This document shows positions 9,584 to 19,815 of a stretch of DNA of 64,000 bases, one piece after another (within the stretch, counting starts at the first letter, position 1; each line of letters opens with the position of its first letter). Both the position numbers and the translations under genes were made by a program. Location: contig NZ_JARTWB010000002.1 in NCBI RefSeq assembly GCF_031450785.1, positions 1,922,001 to 1,986,000 of the forward strand, written 5' to 3'. The notes below the pieces were generated by a model. The model made no database searches. It had not been told where the DNA came from and saw nothing but the letters and a program-made list of their open reading frames with translations. The stretch comes from Caballeronia sp. LZ062 (GTDB lineage: Bacteria > Pseudomonadota > Gammaproteobacteria > Burkholderiales > Burkholderiaceae).

Positions 9584-10960
9584 TCAAACGGTGCTTTCGG
9601 CGGCCGGCGCCGCGTCGCCGCGCCGAAAACCGGCATTTCCTACCGATGCATCCGCCGGACCACCGATAATCCGCACTTCGCGCTGGGAGGACGGAATCTC
9701 GATGCCGTGCTCGGAGAATAGCCTCCACACGCTCCGGTTGACTTGCGACTTAACGCCGCCGGTGCCCTTTGCCGCGTCCTCGATCCAGAAGCTGAGTTCC
9801 AGATTGATGCCGTCCGCGCCGAAGCTCGCGAGCAGCGCAGCGGGCGCCGGGTCCTGCAACACGCGCTCGATGCCCTGCGTAGCTTCGACGAGGAGTTGCA
9901 TCGCGCGTTCCACGTCCGAGCGGTAACTTACCTGCACGGCGACTTTCGCGTTGCCGCGCGTCAGATAAGACGAGTGATTCTGTACGACATCGGTAATCAG
10001 CTTTTCGTTCGGGATCAGTGTTTCGATGCCGTCCAGCCCGCGCACCACTGTATAGCGCGTGCGTATCTGCGTCACGGTGCCCTGAAAGCCGCTCACGTTG
10101 ATCATGTCGCCGAGCCGGAGCGACCGGTCAAGCAGAATGATGAAGCCCGACACGTAATTGCTGGCGATTTTCTGCAACCCGAAGCCCAGGCCGACGCCCA
10201 GCGCGCCGCCGAACACGCCCAGCACCGTGATGTCGATACCGACGATCGACAGGCTCACGAGAATCGCCGCGAGAATCAACAGCGCCCGTGCGACGCGTCC
10301 GAGCACCACTTTCAGGTTCGCGTCGAGCGAGCGCGACCGCATCAGGCGATCGTCGAGCAGCGCGCCCGCCCACATCGCGACGATCAGCGTCACGCACACC
10401 CACAGCACGCCCGAGGCGAGCGAGAGCAGCGTCATGTGCGCGTTGGCGAAGTTGAAGCGCACGCTCGCCATCCAGCGGACGACGTCGTCCTGAATGCCCG
10501 TCACCGTCAGCAGCATGGCGAGCCAGACGAGCACCGTCACGACCTTTTCGAACAGGAAGAGGAGCGCGCCCGCCTCGTGCTCCGCGCCGCCGCTGGCGCT
10601 CTTGCTGAACACGCGGCGCACTGCGTAGAACATCGTGTAGATCACGGTGATGCCGCACAGCGGCACCAGCGCGAGTTGCAGCAGCGCCGTGTGGATGAAC
10701 GGCGCGAGCGCCAGTCGCGCGATGCTGACGAAGACCGTGCCGAGTAGCGGGAACAGCGCCTTGTTGAGACTTTCAGCGCCGAAGCGCACCGCTTCGAAGC
10801 GCGACTGACGCCGCGCGTCGAGTTGTCTGCGCAAAAGACGCGCGCACCACCACGCGATGGCAAGCAGCGCGATCAGCGCCACGCCCTGCCACAGCACTTC
10901 CGGCTCGCCGAAGTCGCGGACGAGCCGTTCCGAGAGGTGGCTCAGGAAGCGGTTCTGCAT
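9584..10960 (-). CDS. MscS-family mechanosensitive channel protein
   Basis: Inner-membrane small-conductance-type channel, 458 residues. The first half has several hydrophobic segments interrupted by Arg-rich turns (LLRRQLDARRQSRFEAVRF). The pore-lining helix and beta domain follow, with the conserved stretch GVFGGALGVGLGFGLQKIASNYVSG, then RLGDMINVSGFQGTVTQIRTRYT and NEKLITDVVQN. This places it in the larger MscS subgroup (YbdG/MscM-like) with five or so transmembrane helices. A role in osmotic downshock is inferred from the family. The C-terminal end (GDAAPAAESTV) is a short disordered tail. It lies seven bases downstream of the methyltransferase gene, so they may be cotranscribed. Confidence 0.92.
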   Translation of the reverse strand: MQNRFLSHLSERLVRDFGEPEVLWQGVALIALLAIAWWCARLLRRQLDARRQSRFEAVRFGAESLNKALFPLLGTVFVSIARLALAPFIHTALLQLALVPLCGITVIYTMFYAVRRVFSKSASGGAEHEAGALLFLFEKVVTVLVWLAMLLTVTGIQDDVVRWMASVRFNFANAHMTLLSLASGVLWVCVTLIVAMWAGALLDDRLMRSRSLDANLKVVLGRVARALLILAAILVSLSIVGIDITVLGVFGGALGVGLGFGLQKIASNYVSGFIILLDRSLRLGDMINVSGFQGTVTQIRTRYTVVRGLDGIETLIPNEKLITDVVQNHSSYLTRGNAKVAVQVSYRSDVERAMQLLVEATQGIERVLQDPAPAALLASFGADGINLELSFWIEDAAKGTGGVKSQVNRSVWRLFSEHGIEIPSSQREVRIIGGPADASVGNAGFRRGDAAPAAESTV

Positions 10961-10967
10961 CGCGCGC

Positions 10968-12290
10968 TTATGCGCTTGCTTCCCCGGCGCTTGCTTCTCC
11001 GGCGCTTTCGTCGCTGGCTTGCGCCTTCTCGCCGGGCACGCGCTCCAGCACGGCCGCGAAGAAGCCGTCGGTGCCGTGCTTGTGCGGCCAGAGCGACAGA
11101 TAGTCGCCCGTGTCCAGTTCGATGCGCTGCTCGGCGAGCACGTCGCGGGCGGGCACCACGCGGAAGTTCGGATGCGTTTCCAGGAATTGCGCGACGACGC
11201 CTTCGTTTTCCGCTTCGAGCATGCTGCACGTCGCGTAGACGAGACGGCCGCCCGTCTTCACGAGCCGCGCGGCGCTCGTGAGAATCGACAACTGCTTGGG
11301 CGTGAGTTCCGCGACGGTGGCGGGCGACTGCCGCCATTTGAGGTCGGGATTGCGGCGCAGCGTGCCCAAGCCGGAGCACGGCGCATCGACGAGCACGCGG
11401 TCGATCTTGCCCGCGAGGCGCTTGATCTTCGCGTCGTGCTCGCTGTCGATCAGCACGGGATTGACGTTCGAGAGTCCGCTGCGCGCCAGACGCGGCTTCA
11501 GCTTCGCGAGGCGCCGGTCGGAGACGTCGAAGGCGTACAGGCGGCCGGTGGAGCGCATCATCGCGCCGAGCGCGAGCGTCTTGCCGCCCGCGCCCGCGCA
11601 AAAGTCGACGATCATCTCGCCACGGCGCGGCGCCATCAGCGAGCACAGCAACTGGCTGCCCTCGTCCTGCACTTCGATCCAGCCTTCCTGGAACGGCTGC
11701 AGACGCGTAAGCGCCGGCTTGCCTTCCACGCGGATGCCGAACGGCGCGAACGGCATGTCGAACGCGTCGATGCCCGCGTCGATGAGCGCCTTGCGCACGA
11801 CGTCGCGGCTCGCCTTGATCGGATTCGCGCGCAAGTCGAGCGGCGCGGGATAGTTCAGCGCGGCGGCAAGCTGCGCGAGCTCGTCCGGCTCGAAGCGCTT
11901 GGCCATCGCGTCGTAGATCCATTGCGGCAGGTTCGTGCGCACGCGCACCGGCAGGCTCGCGGGATCGATCTTCGACACTTGCGCGAGCCACTGATGCTCG
12001 TCCGCCGACACGAACGGCTTGAGCGCCGTGAGGCCCGCGGTCTGCATCAGCCCGAGCAGCGCGAGACGCCGCGCCTGATTGCCCGTGCCGCTTTCCGCGA
12101 GATGCGAGAACTCCATCTTCCGCCGCAGCACGGCGAAAACGGCTTCCGCGATTACCCCACGCTCGCCGTGACCGAGCTTCGGGTGCGCGCGGAAAAAGCG
12201 GCTCGTCGCCGCATCGGCGGGACCGGAAAAGCGGAGCACGTCCGCGAGCAACGTTTCGGTTTGACCAATCAGAAATCCATGCAGCCTCAT
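10968..12290 (-). CDS. RsmB/NSUN-family RNA (cytosine-C5) methyltransferase
   Basis: SAM-dependent m5C methyltransferase of the RCMT family, 440 residues. The N-terminal third is helical. The Rossmann part begins at VQDEGSQLLCSLMAPRRGE with the SAM loop DFCAGAGGKT. Both family cysteines are present: the catalytic motif DAPCSGLGTLRR and the ATCSM motif. The start at 12290 overlaps the purN stop (ATGA), fixing it against a longer frame to 12323. The classical rsmB of Burkholderiaceae is usually described next to fmt, so this copy may be a second RCMT enzyme with a different rRNA target. The target base cannot be read from sequence. The extreme C-terminus carries a GEASAGEASA repeat. Confidence 0.88.
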   Translation of the reverse strand: MRLHGFLIGQTETLLADVLRFSGPADAATSRFFRAHPKLGHGERGVIAEAVFAVLRRKMEFSHLAESGTGNQARRLALLGLMQTAGLTALKPFVSADEHQWLAQVSKIDPASLPVRVRTNLPQWIYDAMAKRFEPDELAQLAAALNYPAPLDLRANPIKASRDVVRKALIDAGIDAFDMPFAPFGIRVEGKPALTRLQPFQEGWIEVQDEGSQLLCSLMAPRRGEMIVDFCAGAGGKTLALGAMMRSTGRLYAFDVSDRRLAKLKPRLARSGLSNVNPVLIDSEHDAKIKRLAGKIDRVLVDAPCSGLGTLRRNPDLKWRQSPATVAELTPKQLSILTSAARLVKTGGRLVYATCSMLEAENEGVVAQFLETHPNFRVVPARDVLAEQRIELDTGDYLSLWPHKHGTDGFFAAVLERVPGEKAQASDESAGEASAGEASA

Positions 12291-12937
12291 GCGCCCTCCC
12301 CGGCAATGTCGGCAAAGAGCCACTGCGGCTCAGACGGCGTGAGGGCGACTCGTTCGCCCTCGATAGAAAGACGCCCTTCCACGAACCAGCGCACTGCGCG
12401 CGGGTAAATGATGTGTTCGACGGCGAGCACGCGCGCGGCGAGCGCGGCGGCGTCGTCGCCTGCGATGACCGGCACCGCGGCCTGCGCGACGATCGGCCCG
12501 TGATCCAGCTTCGCCGTCACGAAATGCACGCTCGCGCCGTGCACGCGCACGCCGGCGTCGAGCGCCTGCTGATGCGTGCGCAGCCCCGAAAAGCACGGCA
12601 AGAGCGACGGATGCACGTTCAGCATGCGCCCGGCGTAGCGTTCCACGAACGCATCGGTGAGCACGCGCATGAAGCCGGCCAGCACGACGCAATCCGGCTC
12701 GAAGCGATCGATTTCACGCGCGAGCGCGGCGTCGAACGCTTCGCGGCCATCGAATTCGCGATGATCGACGACGACGGCTCCGATGCCGTTCGCGGCCGCG
12801 AAGCGGAGCCCGGCGGCATCGGGCCGGTTGGAAATGACCGCACAGACGCGCGCCGGCCAGCCTTCACGCGCACAAGCACGCACGACGGCCTCCATGTTGC
12901 TCCCGCGTCCGGAGATCAGAATGACGATTTTTTTCAT
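12287..12937 (-). CDS. purN: Phosphoribosylglycinamide formyltransferase PurN
   Basis: Folate-dependent GAR transformylase of purine synthesis (third step). 216 residues. It starts MKKIVILISGRGSNMEAV with the GAR-phosphate loop. The catalytic triad is visible: N107 and H109 in NVHPSLLPCFSG, and D145 in KLDHGPIV. It overlaps the downstream RNA methyltransferase by four bases (ATGA), implying coupled translation, and is divergent from ribF across a 165-base gap. Confidence 0.97.
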   Translation of the reverse strand: MKKIVILISGRGSNMEAVVRACAREGWPARVCAVISNRPDAAGLRFAAANGIGAVVVDHREFDGREAFDAALAREIDRFEPDCVVLAGFMRVLTDAFVERYAGRMLNVHPSLLPCFSGLRTHQQALDAGVRVHGASVHFVTAKLDHGPIVAQAAVPVIAGDDAAALAARVLAVEHIIYPRAVRWFVEGRLSIEGERVALTPSEPQWLFADIAGEGA

Positions 12938-13103
12938 CCGCGGATTTTATCATTTCGAAGGCGGCGAAAATCGTGCCAGTAAGGTGACGGCGGTCCGCCG
13001 GGCGCTCGGACGCCGCCGCCCGGCACGCGCGCCCGTGCATCCGTGTGAGCGTTTATAATCGAACGCTTTGCAGCATCAGCCCTCCCACCGACCAACGCCT
13101 ATC

Positions 13104-14099
13104 GTGAGAGTCTTTCGCGGCCTCCCCAATGCCGAAAGCCGGGCGCCCTGCGCACTGACCATCGGCAACTTCGACGGTGTCCATCGCGGGCACCAGGCGC
13201 TGCTTGCGCGCGTGCGGGCCGCTGCGGACGCGCGCGGGCTGCCGGTCTGCGTCATGACCTTCGAGCCGCATCCTCGCGAATTCTTCAATCCGGCCGGCGC
13301 GCCGCCGCGCATCGCCATGCTGCGCGACAAGCTGGAGGCGCTGCGCACGAACGGCGTGGATCGCGTGGTGGTCGAGCATTTCAATCACACGTTCGCAAGC
13401 CAGCCGCCGGACACGTTCGTGAAGAACGTCATCGTCGACGGCCTGCACGCGCGCTGGGTCATGGTCGGCGACGACTTCTGCTACGGCGCGAAACGCGCGG
13501 GCAATTTCGATTCCCTCAAGGCCGCGGGCGACAAGTACGGCTTCGAAGTCGAGCAGATGGCCACCGTCGCGCACCCGAACGGCGCGCGCATTTCGTCGTC
13601 GTCGGTGCGGGCGTCGCTCGTCGCGGGCGATCTCGACGCCGCGAACGTCGCGCTCGGGCGTCCGTACATCATCAGCGGCCACGTCGTGCATGGCGCGAAG
13701 CTCGGCCGCGATCTCGGCTTTCCCACGCTCAACCTTCCGATTGCCCACAAGCGCCCGGCGCTCGCGGGCATTTTCGTCGTGCGCGTGCACGGTTTGGCGG
13801 ATGAGCCGCTGCCCGCCGTCGCGAGCCTCGGCCTGCGTCCGACCGTGGACGATTCCGGCCGCGTGCTGCTCGAAGTCTTCGTGCTCGACTGGCACGGCGA
13901 CGCGTACGGCAAGCTCGTGCGCGTGGAGTTTCTGAAGAAGCTGCGCGACGAGGAGAAGTACGTCGACCTCGAAACGCTGTCCGCCGCCATCGCGAGGGAC
14001 GTCGACAACGCGCGCGCCTACTTCGGCCTGCCGCCCGCCAGCAACGCCGGCAGCCGCGCGACGGGCTTCGCCATTTCGGCCACCGACCGAATTAGGTGA
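13104..14099 (+). CDS. ribF: Bifunctional riboflavin kinase/FAD synthetase RibF
   Basis: Cytosolic enzyme phosphorylating riboflavin to FMN and adenylylating it to FAD. 331 residues from the GTG at 13104 (MRVFRGLPNAESR), which matches known family starts better than the TTG at 13068. The N-terminal nucleotidyltransferase domain shows TIGNFDGVHRGHQALL and ISSSSVRASLVAGD. The C-terminal kinase domain shows GRPYIISGHVVHGAKLGRDLGFPTLNL and the acidic/basic end of the family. A TATAAT box at 13054-13059 lies about 45 bases upstream but has no good -35 element. The gene heads the classic ribF-ileS-lspA order. Confidence 0.95.
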   Translation: MRVFRGLPNAESRAPCALTIGNFDGVHRGHQALLARVRAAADARGLPVCVMTFEPHPREFFNPAGAPPRIAMLRDKLEALRTNGVDRVVVEHFNHTFASQPPDTFVKNVIVDGLHARWVMVGDDFCYGAKRAGNFDSLKAAGDKYGFEVEQMATVAHPNGARISSSSVRASLVAGDLDAANVALGRPYIISGHVVHGAKLGRDLGFPTLNLPIAHKRPALAGIFVVRVHGLADEPLPAVASLGLRPTVDDSGRVLLEVFVLDWHGDAYGKLVRVEFLKKLRDEEKYVDLETLSAAIARDVDNARAYFGLPPASNAGSRATGFAISATDRIR

Positions 14100-14198
14100 G
14101 CGCGCCGTGCCGCATGATCCATGCGCGCATCGCCCGCTGCCCCGCCTTCGAATCACCGCGCGCCAACGCGCCGTCTCACCGAATTCACTGAGTCACCC

Positions 14199-17030
14199 AT
14201 GAGCGACAAGAAAGAGAAAGCCTCCTCGAAATACCCCGTCAACCTGCTCGACACGCCGTTCCCGATGCGCGGCGATCTGCCCAAGCGCGAACCCGCGTGG
14301 GTCAAGGAATGGCAGGAGAACAAGGTCTACGAAAAAATCCGCGCGGCGAGCCGTGGCCGCAAGAAGTTCATCCTGCACGACGGCCCGCCGTATGCGAACG
14401 GCGACATTCACTTAGGCCACGCGGTCAACAAGATCCTGAAGGACATGATCGTCAAGGCGCGCAATCTCGCGGGCTTCGACGCCGTGTACGTGCCGGGCTG
14501 GGACTGCCACGGCATGCCGATCGAAATCCAGATCGAAAAGCAGTTCGGCAAGTCGCTGCCCGCCGCCGAAGTCATGCAGAAGGCGCGCGCTTACGCGAGC
14601 GAGCAGATCGAGAAGCAGAAGGTCGGCTTCCGGCGTCTGGGCGTGCTCGGCGACTGGGACAATCCGTACAAGACGATGAACTTCGTCAACGAAGCGGGCG
14701 AAATTCGCGCGCTGGCGAAGATCATGGAAAAGGGCTTCGTGTTCCGGGGCTTGAAGCCGGTGAACTGGTGCTTCGACTGCGGCTCGGCGCTGGCCGAAGC
14801 GGAAGTCGAGTACAAGGACAAGACCGACCCGACGATCGACGTGCTGTTTGCCTTCGCTGAACCCGAAAAGACCGCGCAGGCGTTCGGTCTGCCGTCGCTG
14901 CCGAAGAGCGAAGGCGGCATCGTCATCTGGACCACGACGCCGTGGACCATCCCGGCCAACCAGGCGCTGAACGTTCATCCGGAGATCGTGTACGCGCTCG
15001 TGGATACGCCGCGCGGTTTGCTGATTCTCGCGGCCGAACGCGTCGAAGCGTGCCTGCAGAACTACGGTCTGCCCGGCGAAGTCATCGCCACGACGACGGG
15101 CGCAAAGCTCGCGAACGTGCGCTTTCATCATCCGCTCGCGGCGGCGCATCCGGGTTACAAGCGCACGTCGCCCGTTTATCTCGGCGAGTACGTCACCACG
15201 GAAAGCGGCACGGGCGTCGTGCATTCGTCGCCGGCTTATGGCGTGGAAGACTTCGTGTCGTGCAAGGCGCACGGCATGGCAGATTCGGACATCATCAACC
15301 CCGTGATGGGCGATGGCCGCTACATCGAATCGCTGCCGCTTTTCGGCGGCTTGTCGATCTGGAAAGCGAATCCGGAAATCGTCGAGGCACTGAACAACGC
15401 CGGGACGCTGCTCAAGACCGAGAAGTATACGCACAGCTACATGCACTGCTGGCGCCACAAGACGCCGATCATCTATCGCGCGACCTCGCAATGGTTCGCG
15501 GGCATGGACGTGACGCCAAAAGACGGCGGCAAGACGCTGCGCGAAACGGCGCTGGAAGGCGTCGAGAACACCGCGTTCTATCCGTCGTGGGGCAAGCAGC
15601 GTCTCTTCAGCATGATCGCGAACCGCCCGGACTGGACGCTCTCGCGTCAGCGTCAATGGGGCGTGCCGATGGCGTTCTTCGTGCACAAGGAAACGGGCGA
15701 GTTGCATCCGCGCACCATCGAATTGCTGGAGGAAGTGGCGAAGCGCGTGGAGCAAGGCGGCATCGAGACGTGGCAAACGCTCGATCCGCGTGAGCTGATC
15801 GGCGACGACGCGAACATGTACGAAAAGAACCGCGACACGCTCGACGTCTGGTTCGACTCCGGCACGACGCACTGGCACGTGCTGCGCGGCTCGCACAAGG
15901 ACGAGCTGCAATTCCCGGCTGATCTGTATCTCGAAGGCTCGGACCAGCATCGCGGCTGGTTCCATTCGTCGCTGCTCACGGCTTCCATGCTCGACGGCCG
16001 CCCGCCCTACGACGCGCTGCTCACGCACGGCTTCACCGTCGACGGCGAAGGCCGCAAGATGTCGAAGTCGCTCGGCAACGGCGTCGATCCGCACGAAGTG
16101 GCGAATCGCCTGGGCGCGGAAATCATCCGCTTGTGGATCGCATCGACGGACTATTCCGGCGAACTCGCCATCTCCGAAGAAATTCTCAAGCGCGTGACGG
16201 AGACGTATCGCCGCATCCGCAACACGCTGCGCTTCCTGCTCGCGAACCTCTCGGACTTCGACTTCGAGAAGAACGCCGTGCCGGTATCGGATTGGCTCGA
16301 AATCGACCGTTACGCGGTGGCGCTCACGCGCAACCTGCAGGACGACGCGCTCTCGCACTATGAGAAGTACGAGTTCCATCCGGTCGTCGCGAAGATCGCG
16401 ACGTTCTGCTCGGAAGACCTGGGCGGCTTCTATCTCGACGTGCTGAAGGACCGTCTCTACACGACGAAGCCCGATTCGCGCGAGCGCCGCAGCGCGCAGA
16501 CTGCGCTCTTTCACATTGCGCATGGGCTGCTGCGCCTCGTCGCGCCGTATCTGTCGTTCACGGCGGAAGAAGCGTACAAGGTGCTGAAGCCCGGTCAGGA
16601 CACGATCTTCACCGAGGTCTACGCGGCGTACCCGGACATTCCGAACGGCGGCGAGTTGCTGGACAAGTGGTCGCTGATCCGCTCGGCGCGCGGCGACGTC
16701 ACGAAGGCACTGGAAGAAGCGCGCACGGCGAACCTGATCGGCTCGTCGTTGCAGGCGGAAGTCGTCGTCCGCGCGAGCGGCGCGCGTTACGACGCGCTCG
16801 CAAGCCTCGGCGATGCGCTGCACTTCGTGCTCATCACGTCGCAGGCGTCGGTCGAGCGCGTGGCGAGCGAAGCCGAAGAAGGCGTCGACGTGGCCGCTTC
16901 CAGCTATCTGAAGTGCGAACGCTGCTGGCATTACTGCGCCGACGTCGGCTCGCACCCCGAGCATCCGGGTCTGTGCGGCCGCTGCTTCTCCAATCTCTTC
17001 GGCGCTGGCGAAACCCGAGGCGCAGCATAA
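14199..17030 (+). CDS. ileS: Isoleucyl-tRNA synthetase IleS
   Basis: Class I aminoacyl-tRNA synthetase with editing domain, 943 residues from the ATG at 14199. The HIGH-type motif is HLGH (71-74) and KMSKS lies at 620-624 (RKMSKSLGN). The [14 protein letters not shown] segment marks the CP1 editing domain, and the C-terminal zinc site CERCWHYC...CGRC is complete. The frame stays open upstream to 14121, but that part is not family-like. Its stop TAA overlaps the lspA start by one base, so the pair is translationally coupled, as in many proteobacteria. The zinc-bearing bacterial-type sequence speaks against a mupirocin-resistant IleS2. Confidence 0.98.
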   Translation: MSDKKEKASSKYPVNLLDTPFPMRGDLPKREPAWVKEWQENKVYEKIRAASRGRKKFILHDGPPYANGDIHLGHAVNKILKDMIVKARNLAGFDAVYVPGWDCHGMPIEIQIEKQFGKSLPAAEVMQKARAYASEQIEKQKVGFRRLGVLGDWDNPYKTMNFVNEAGEIRALAKIMEKGFVFRGLKPVNWCFDCGSALAEAEVEYKDKTDPTIDVLFAFAEPEKTAQAFGLPSLPKSEGGIVIWTTTPWTIPANQALNVHPEIVYALVDTPRGLLILAAERVEACLQNYGLPGEVIATTTGAKLANVRFHHPLAAAHPGYKRTSPVYLGEYVTTESGTGVVHSSPAYGVEDFVSCKAHGMADSDIINPVMGDGRYIESLPLFGGLSIWKANPEIVEALNNAGTLLKTEKYTHSYMHCWRHKTPIIYRATSQWFAGMDVTPKDGGKTLRETALEGVENTAFYPSWGKQRLFSMIANRPDWTLSRQRQWGVPMAFFVHKETGELHPRTIELLEEVAKRVEQGGIETWQTLDPRELIGDDANMYEKNRDTLDVWFDSGTTHWHVLRGSHKDELQFPADLYLEGSDQHRGWFHSSLLTASMLDGRPPYDALLTHGFTVDGEGRKMSKSLGNGVDPHEVANRLGAEIIRLWIASTDYSGELAISEEILKRVTETYRRIRNTLRFLLANLSDFDFEKNAVPVSDWLEIDRYAVALTRNLQDDALSHYEKYEFHPVVAKIATFCSEDLGGFYLDVLKDRLYTTKPDSRERRSAQTALFHIAHGLLRLVAPYLSFTAEEAYKVLKPGQDTIFTEVYAAYPDIPNGGELLDKWSLIRSARGDVTKALEEARTANLIGSSLQAEVVVRASGARYDALASLGDALHFVLITSQASVERVASEAEEGVDVAASSYLKCERCWHYCADVGSHPEHPGLCGRCFSNLFGAGETRGAA

Positions 17031-17536
17031 TGGCAAGGACTATGGCGAAACAAAGTACTTCGAGCGGTTCGCTCGCGCCGTGGATCGGCGTCGCGCTGAT
17101 CGTGATTCTGTTCGACCAGTTGACGAAGATCGCAGTCCAGAAGGTGTTCGCGTACGGCGAGCCGCACGCGCTGGCGCCCTTCTTCAACCTGCTGCTCGTC
17201 TACAACCGCGGCGCGGCATTCAGCTTTCTCGCGGCGGCGGGCGGCTGGCAGCGCTGGGCATTCACCGCGCTCGGCGTCGTGGCGGCGGCCGTGATCTGCT
17301 ATCTGCTCAAGAAGCATGCGGCGCAGCGGCTTTTCTGCACGGCGCTCGCGCTCATCATGGGCGGCGCGATCGGTAACGTGATCGACCGGCTGGCTTACGG
17401 TCATGTGATCGACTTTCTCGACTTCCACGTGAAGACGTGGCACTGGCCCGCGTTCAATCTGGCCGACAGCGCGATCACGGTCGGCGCGGTGCTGCTGATT
17501 TTCGACGAACTGCGGCGCGTGCGCGGCTCGAAGTGA
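17030..17536 (+). CDS. lspA: Lipoprotein signal peptidase LspA
   Basis: Inner-membrane aspartic protease (signal peptidase II) that removes signal peptides from prolipoproteins. 168 residues with four hydrophobic segments. The catalytic aspartates are visible at D119 (GNVIDRL) and D146 (FNLADSAI), and [10 protein letters not shown] is the conserved loop. The start ATG overlaps the ileS stop (ATAATGG). A second in-frame ATG at 17042 is an alternative start. A strong terminator follows ten bases after the stop, ending the ribF-ileS-lspA unit. Confidence 0.96.
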   Translation: MARTMAKQSTSSGSLAPWIGVALIVILFDQLTKIAVQKVFAYGEPHALAPFFNLLLVYNRGAAFSFLAAAGGWQRWAFTALGVVAAAVICYLLKKHAAQRLFCTALALIMGGAIGNVIDRLAYGHVIDFLDFHVKTWHWPAFNLADSAITVGAVLLIFDELRRVRGSK

Positions 17537-17546
17537 TGTGCAGAGG

Positions 17547-17578
17547 CGCGGCTCCCTTCCCGGAGCCGCGTTTTTTTT
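17547..17578 (+). terminator. Rho-independent terminator after lspA, deciding the coaBC start
   Basis: CGCGGCTCC-CTTCCC-GGAGCCGCG followed by eight Ts: a perfect nine-base stem. Because it lies inside the open frame upstream of coaBC, an ATG start for coaBC at 17536 is unlikely. Confidence 0.93.
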
Positions 17579-17592
17579 GCGACGGAGGCAAG

Positions 17593-18798
17593 TTGGAACT
17601 CGCAGGCAAACATCTCGTGCTGGGACTGACCGGCGGCATTGCGTGCTACAAGATCGCGGAGCTGACGCGGCTGCTGGTGAAGGCAGGCGCGACCGTGCAG
17701 ATCGTGATGACGGAAGCGGCCACGGAATTCATCACGCCCGTCACCATGCAGGCGCTGTCGGGCCGGCCCGTGTTTGTGTCGCAATGGGATGCGCGCATGC
17801 CGAACAACATGCCGCACATCGATCTGTCGCGCGAGGCGCATGCCATCGTCATCGCGCCCGCATCCACCGACTTCATCGCGAAACTCGCGCACGGCATGTG
17901 CGACGACCTGCTGTCCACGCTCTGCGTCGCGCGTGATTGTCCGCTGCTCGTCGTGCCCGCGATGAACCGCCAGATGTGGCAGAACCCGGCGACGCAGCGC
18001 AACGTCGTGCAGATTCGCGCGGACGGCGTCGAAGTGCTCGGCCCGGATTCGGGTTCGCAGGCGTGCGGCGAAGTCGGCGACGGCCGCATGATTGAGCCGG
18101 AAGCCGCGTTCGAAGCCATTTGCGCGTTCTTCCAGCCGAAGATTCTGCGCGGCCAGCGCGTGCTGATTACGGCAGGCCCGACGTTCGAGCCGCTCGATCC
18201 GGTGCGCGGCATCACGAATCGTTCGTCGGGGAAGATGGGCTTCGCGCTGGCGCGTGCCGCGGCGCAGGCGGGCGCGGCCGTGCATCTCGTCGCCGGGCCG
18301 GTTTCGCTGCCGACGCCGTGGGGCGTGTTTCGCGAAGACGTGCAGACCGCGCAGCAAATGCACGACGCCGTGATGCAGGCCACGCCCGATGCCGACATCT
18401 TCATCGCGGTGGCAGCGGTCGCGGACTGGCGCGTCGATCACGCGAGCGAGCACAAGATCAAGAAGGCTGGCGATGCGTTGCCGGCGTTCAACTTCATCGA
18501 GAATCCGGACATCCTCGCGTCCGTCGCGAAGCTGCCGAACCCGCCGTATTGCGTCGGCTTCGCGGCGGAGAGCGGCGACCTCGAATTGCACGGCGAGGAA
18601 AAGCGCAAGCGCAAGAACGTGCCGCTCTTGATCGGCAATCTCGGGCCGCTCACCTTCGGCCGCGACGACAACGAAGTCGTGCTCTTCGAAGCATCGGGCA
18701 GAACGCGGTTGCCGCGCGCCGACAAGCAATCGCTCGCGCGCACGCTGATCGCGGAAATCGCCAAACGCGCGCCGAGCGGCGGCACTCTTCTCTCGTAA
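17593..18798 (+). CDS. coaBC: Phosphopantothenoylcysteine decarboxylase/phosphopantothenate-cysteine ligase CoaBC
   Basis: Bifunctional coenzyme A synthesis enzyme. The N-terminal CoaC domain has the flavin-binding start LVLGLTGGIACYK, PAMNRQMW and the active-site lid ACGEVGDGRM. The C-terminal CoaB domain has ITAGPTFEPLDPVRGITNRSSGKMG, AAVADWR and the KIKK motif. The start is taken as TTG at 17593 (MELAGKH..., 401 residues), with GGAGG at 17584-17588. The upstream in-frame ATGs (17437, 17536) would place the lspA terminator inside the gene. A promoter must lie within lspA, or the terminator must be leaky. Confidence 0.95.
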   Translation: MELAGKHLVLGLTGGIACYKIAELTRLLVKAGATVQIVMTEAATEFITPVTMQALSGRPVFVSQWDARMPNNMPHIDLSREAHAIVIAPASTDFIAKLAHGMCDDLLSTLCVARDCPLLVVPAMNRQMWQNPATQRNVVQIRADGVEVLGPDSGSQACGEVGDGRMIEPEAAFEAICAFFQPKILRGQRVLITAGPTFEPLDPVRGITNRSSGKMGFALARAAAQAGAAVHLVAGPVSLPTPWGVFREDVQTAQQMHDAVMQATPDADIFIAVAAVADWRVDHASEHKIKKAGDALPAFNFIENPDILASVAKLPNPPYCVGFAAESGDLELHGEEKRKRKNVPLLIGNLGPLTFGRDDNEVVLFEASGRTRLPRADKQSLARTLIAEIAKRAPSGGTLLS

Positions 18799-18805
18799 GC
18801 TCGAC

Positions 18806-19813
18806 ATGACGAAGCTATCGGTTCTCGACCAGACGCCGGTCATCCACGGCCATACGACGGCGGATGCCATCGCGGCGACGCTCGATCTCGCCCAACTCGC
18901 CGACGATCTTGGCTACACGCGCTACTGGTGCGCGGAGCATCACGGGCTGTACGGCGTGTCGAACCCGTGCCCGGAAGTGATGCTCGCGCGTATCGGCAGT
19001 CTGACCAAGCGCATTCGCATCGGCTCGGGCGGCGTCATGCTGCCGTACTACAGCGCGTTCAAGGTCGCCGAACAGTTTCTGATGCTGGAGGCGCTGTTTC
19101 CGAATCGCGTCGATCTGGGCGTCGGGCGCGCACCGGGCGGCGACATGCGCACCGCACAAGCGGTTGCCGCCGGTTCGTACAATCGCGGCGACATTTTTCC
19201 GCAGCAAGTGGCGGAACTGATCGCGCTCTTCGACGGCAAGGTGGCCGACGATTCACTCGCCCGAGGCGTGCTGCTGCAACCGCAGATCGACACGCGCCCC
19301 GAACTGTGGATGCTCGGTTCCAGCGACTTCGGCGGCCTGCTCGCGGCGCAACTCGGCATTCGCTTCGCGTTTGCGCATTTCATCAATGCGCACATGGGGC
19401 ATCACGTGGCCGAGGCGTATCGCGAGCGGTTCGTCGCGGGTCACGAAGAGAAGCCGTATCTCGCGGCGGCGGTGTTCGCGATCTGCGCCGATACTGAAGA
19501 CGAAGCCGAGGCACTGGAGAAGGCCGTCGATCTGCGTCGCGTGCAGATGGCGTATGGCCTGAATCAACCGATTCCATCGATCGCGCAGGGCGTCGCGCAA
19601 CAATACGGCGAGCGCGAGCGGGCGGTGATCGCGCATGAGAAGCCGCGCAGCATCATCGGCACGCCGGAGCGCGTCACCGAAAAACTCCACGCGCTGCAAG
19701 CGCAATTTGACGCCGACGAACTGATCGTCCTGACGGTCGCCGGCAGCTATGCCGCACGCACGCGGTCCTATCAACTCCTCGCCGACGCGTTCGCGCTCGG
19801 CCGCACAGCCTGA
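18806..19813 (+). CDS. LLM-class flavin-dependent oxidoreductase (luciferase-like)
   Basis: TIM-barrel oxidoreductase of the bacterial luciferase family, MsnO8/YhbW-like subgroup, 335 residues. Family landmarks are [18 protein letters not shown] at the start, [32 protein letters not shown] and the flavin-region stretch [12 protein letters not shown]. The substrate is unknown; members use FMNH2 and O2. It sits seven bases after coaBC and two bases before dut, splitting the coaBC-dut neighbourhood common in proteobacteria while remaining in the same apparent operon. Base composition is like its neighbours, so the insertion is not obviously recent. Confidence 0.9.
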   Translation: MTKLSVLDQTPVIHGHTTADAIAATLDLAQLADDLGYTRYWCAEHHGLYGVSNPCPEVMLARIGSLTKRIRIGSGGVMLPYYSAFKVAEQFLMLEALFPNRVDLGVGRAPGGDMRTAQAVAAGSYNRGDIFPQQVAELIALFDGKVADDSLARGVLLQPQIDTRPELWMLGSSDFGGLLAAQLGIRFAFAHFINAHMGHHVAEAYRERFVAGHEEKPYLAAAVFAICADTEDEAEALEKAVDLRRVQMAYGLNQPIPSIAQGVAQQYGERERAVIAHEKPRSIIGTPERVTEKLHALQAQFDADELIVLTVAGSYAARTRSYQLLADAFALGRTA

Positions 19814-19815
19814 CC

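Noticed and set aside
13054..13059. TATAAT upstream of ribF as a sure promoter
   Set aside because: No acceptable -35 hexamer at the right distance, so it is mentioned only within the ribF entry.
14412..17036. 874-residue open frame on the minus strand
   Set aside because: Exact antisense of ileS. Arg-rich composition typical of GC-rich shadow frames and no recognisable domain.
17437..17592. N-terminal extension of CoaBC from an upstream ATG
   Set aside because: It would translate through a perfect rho-independent terminator and has no family resemblance.
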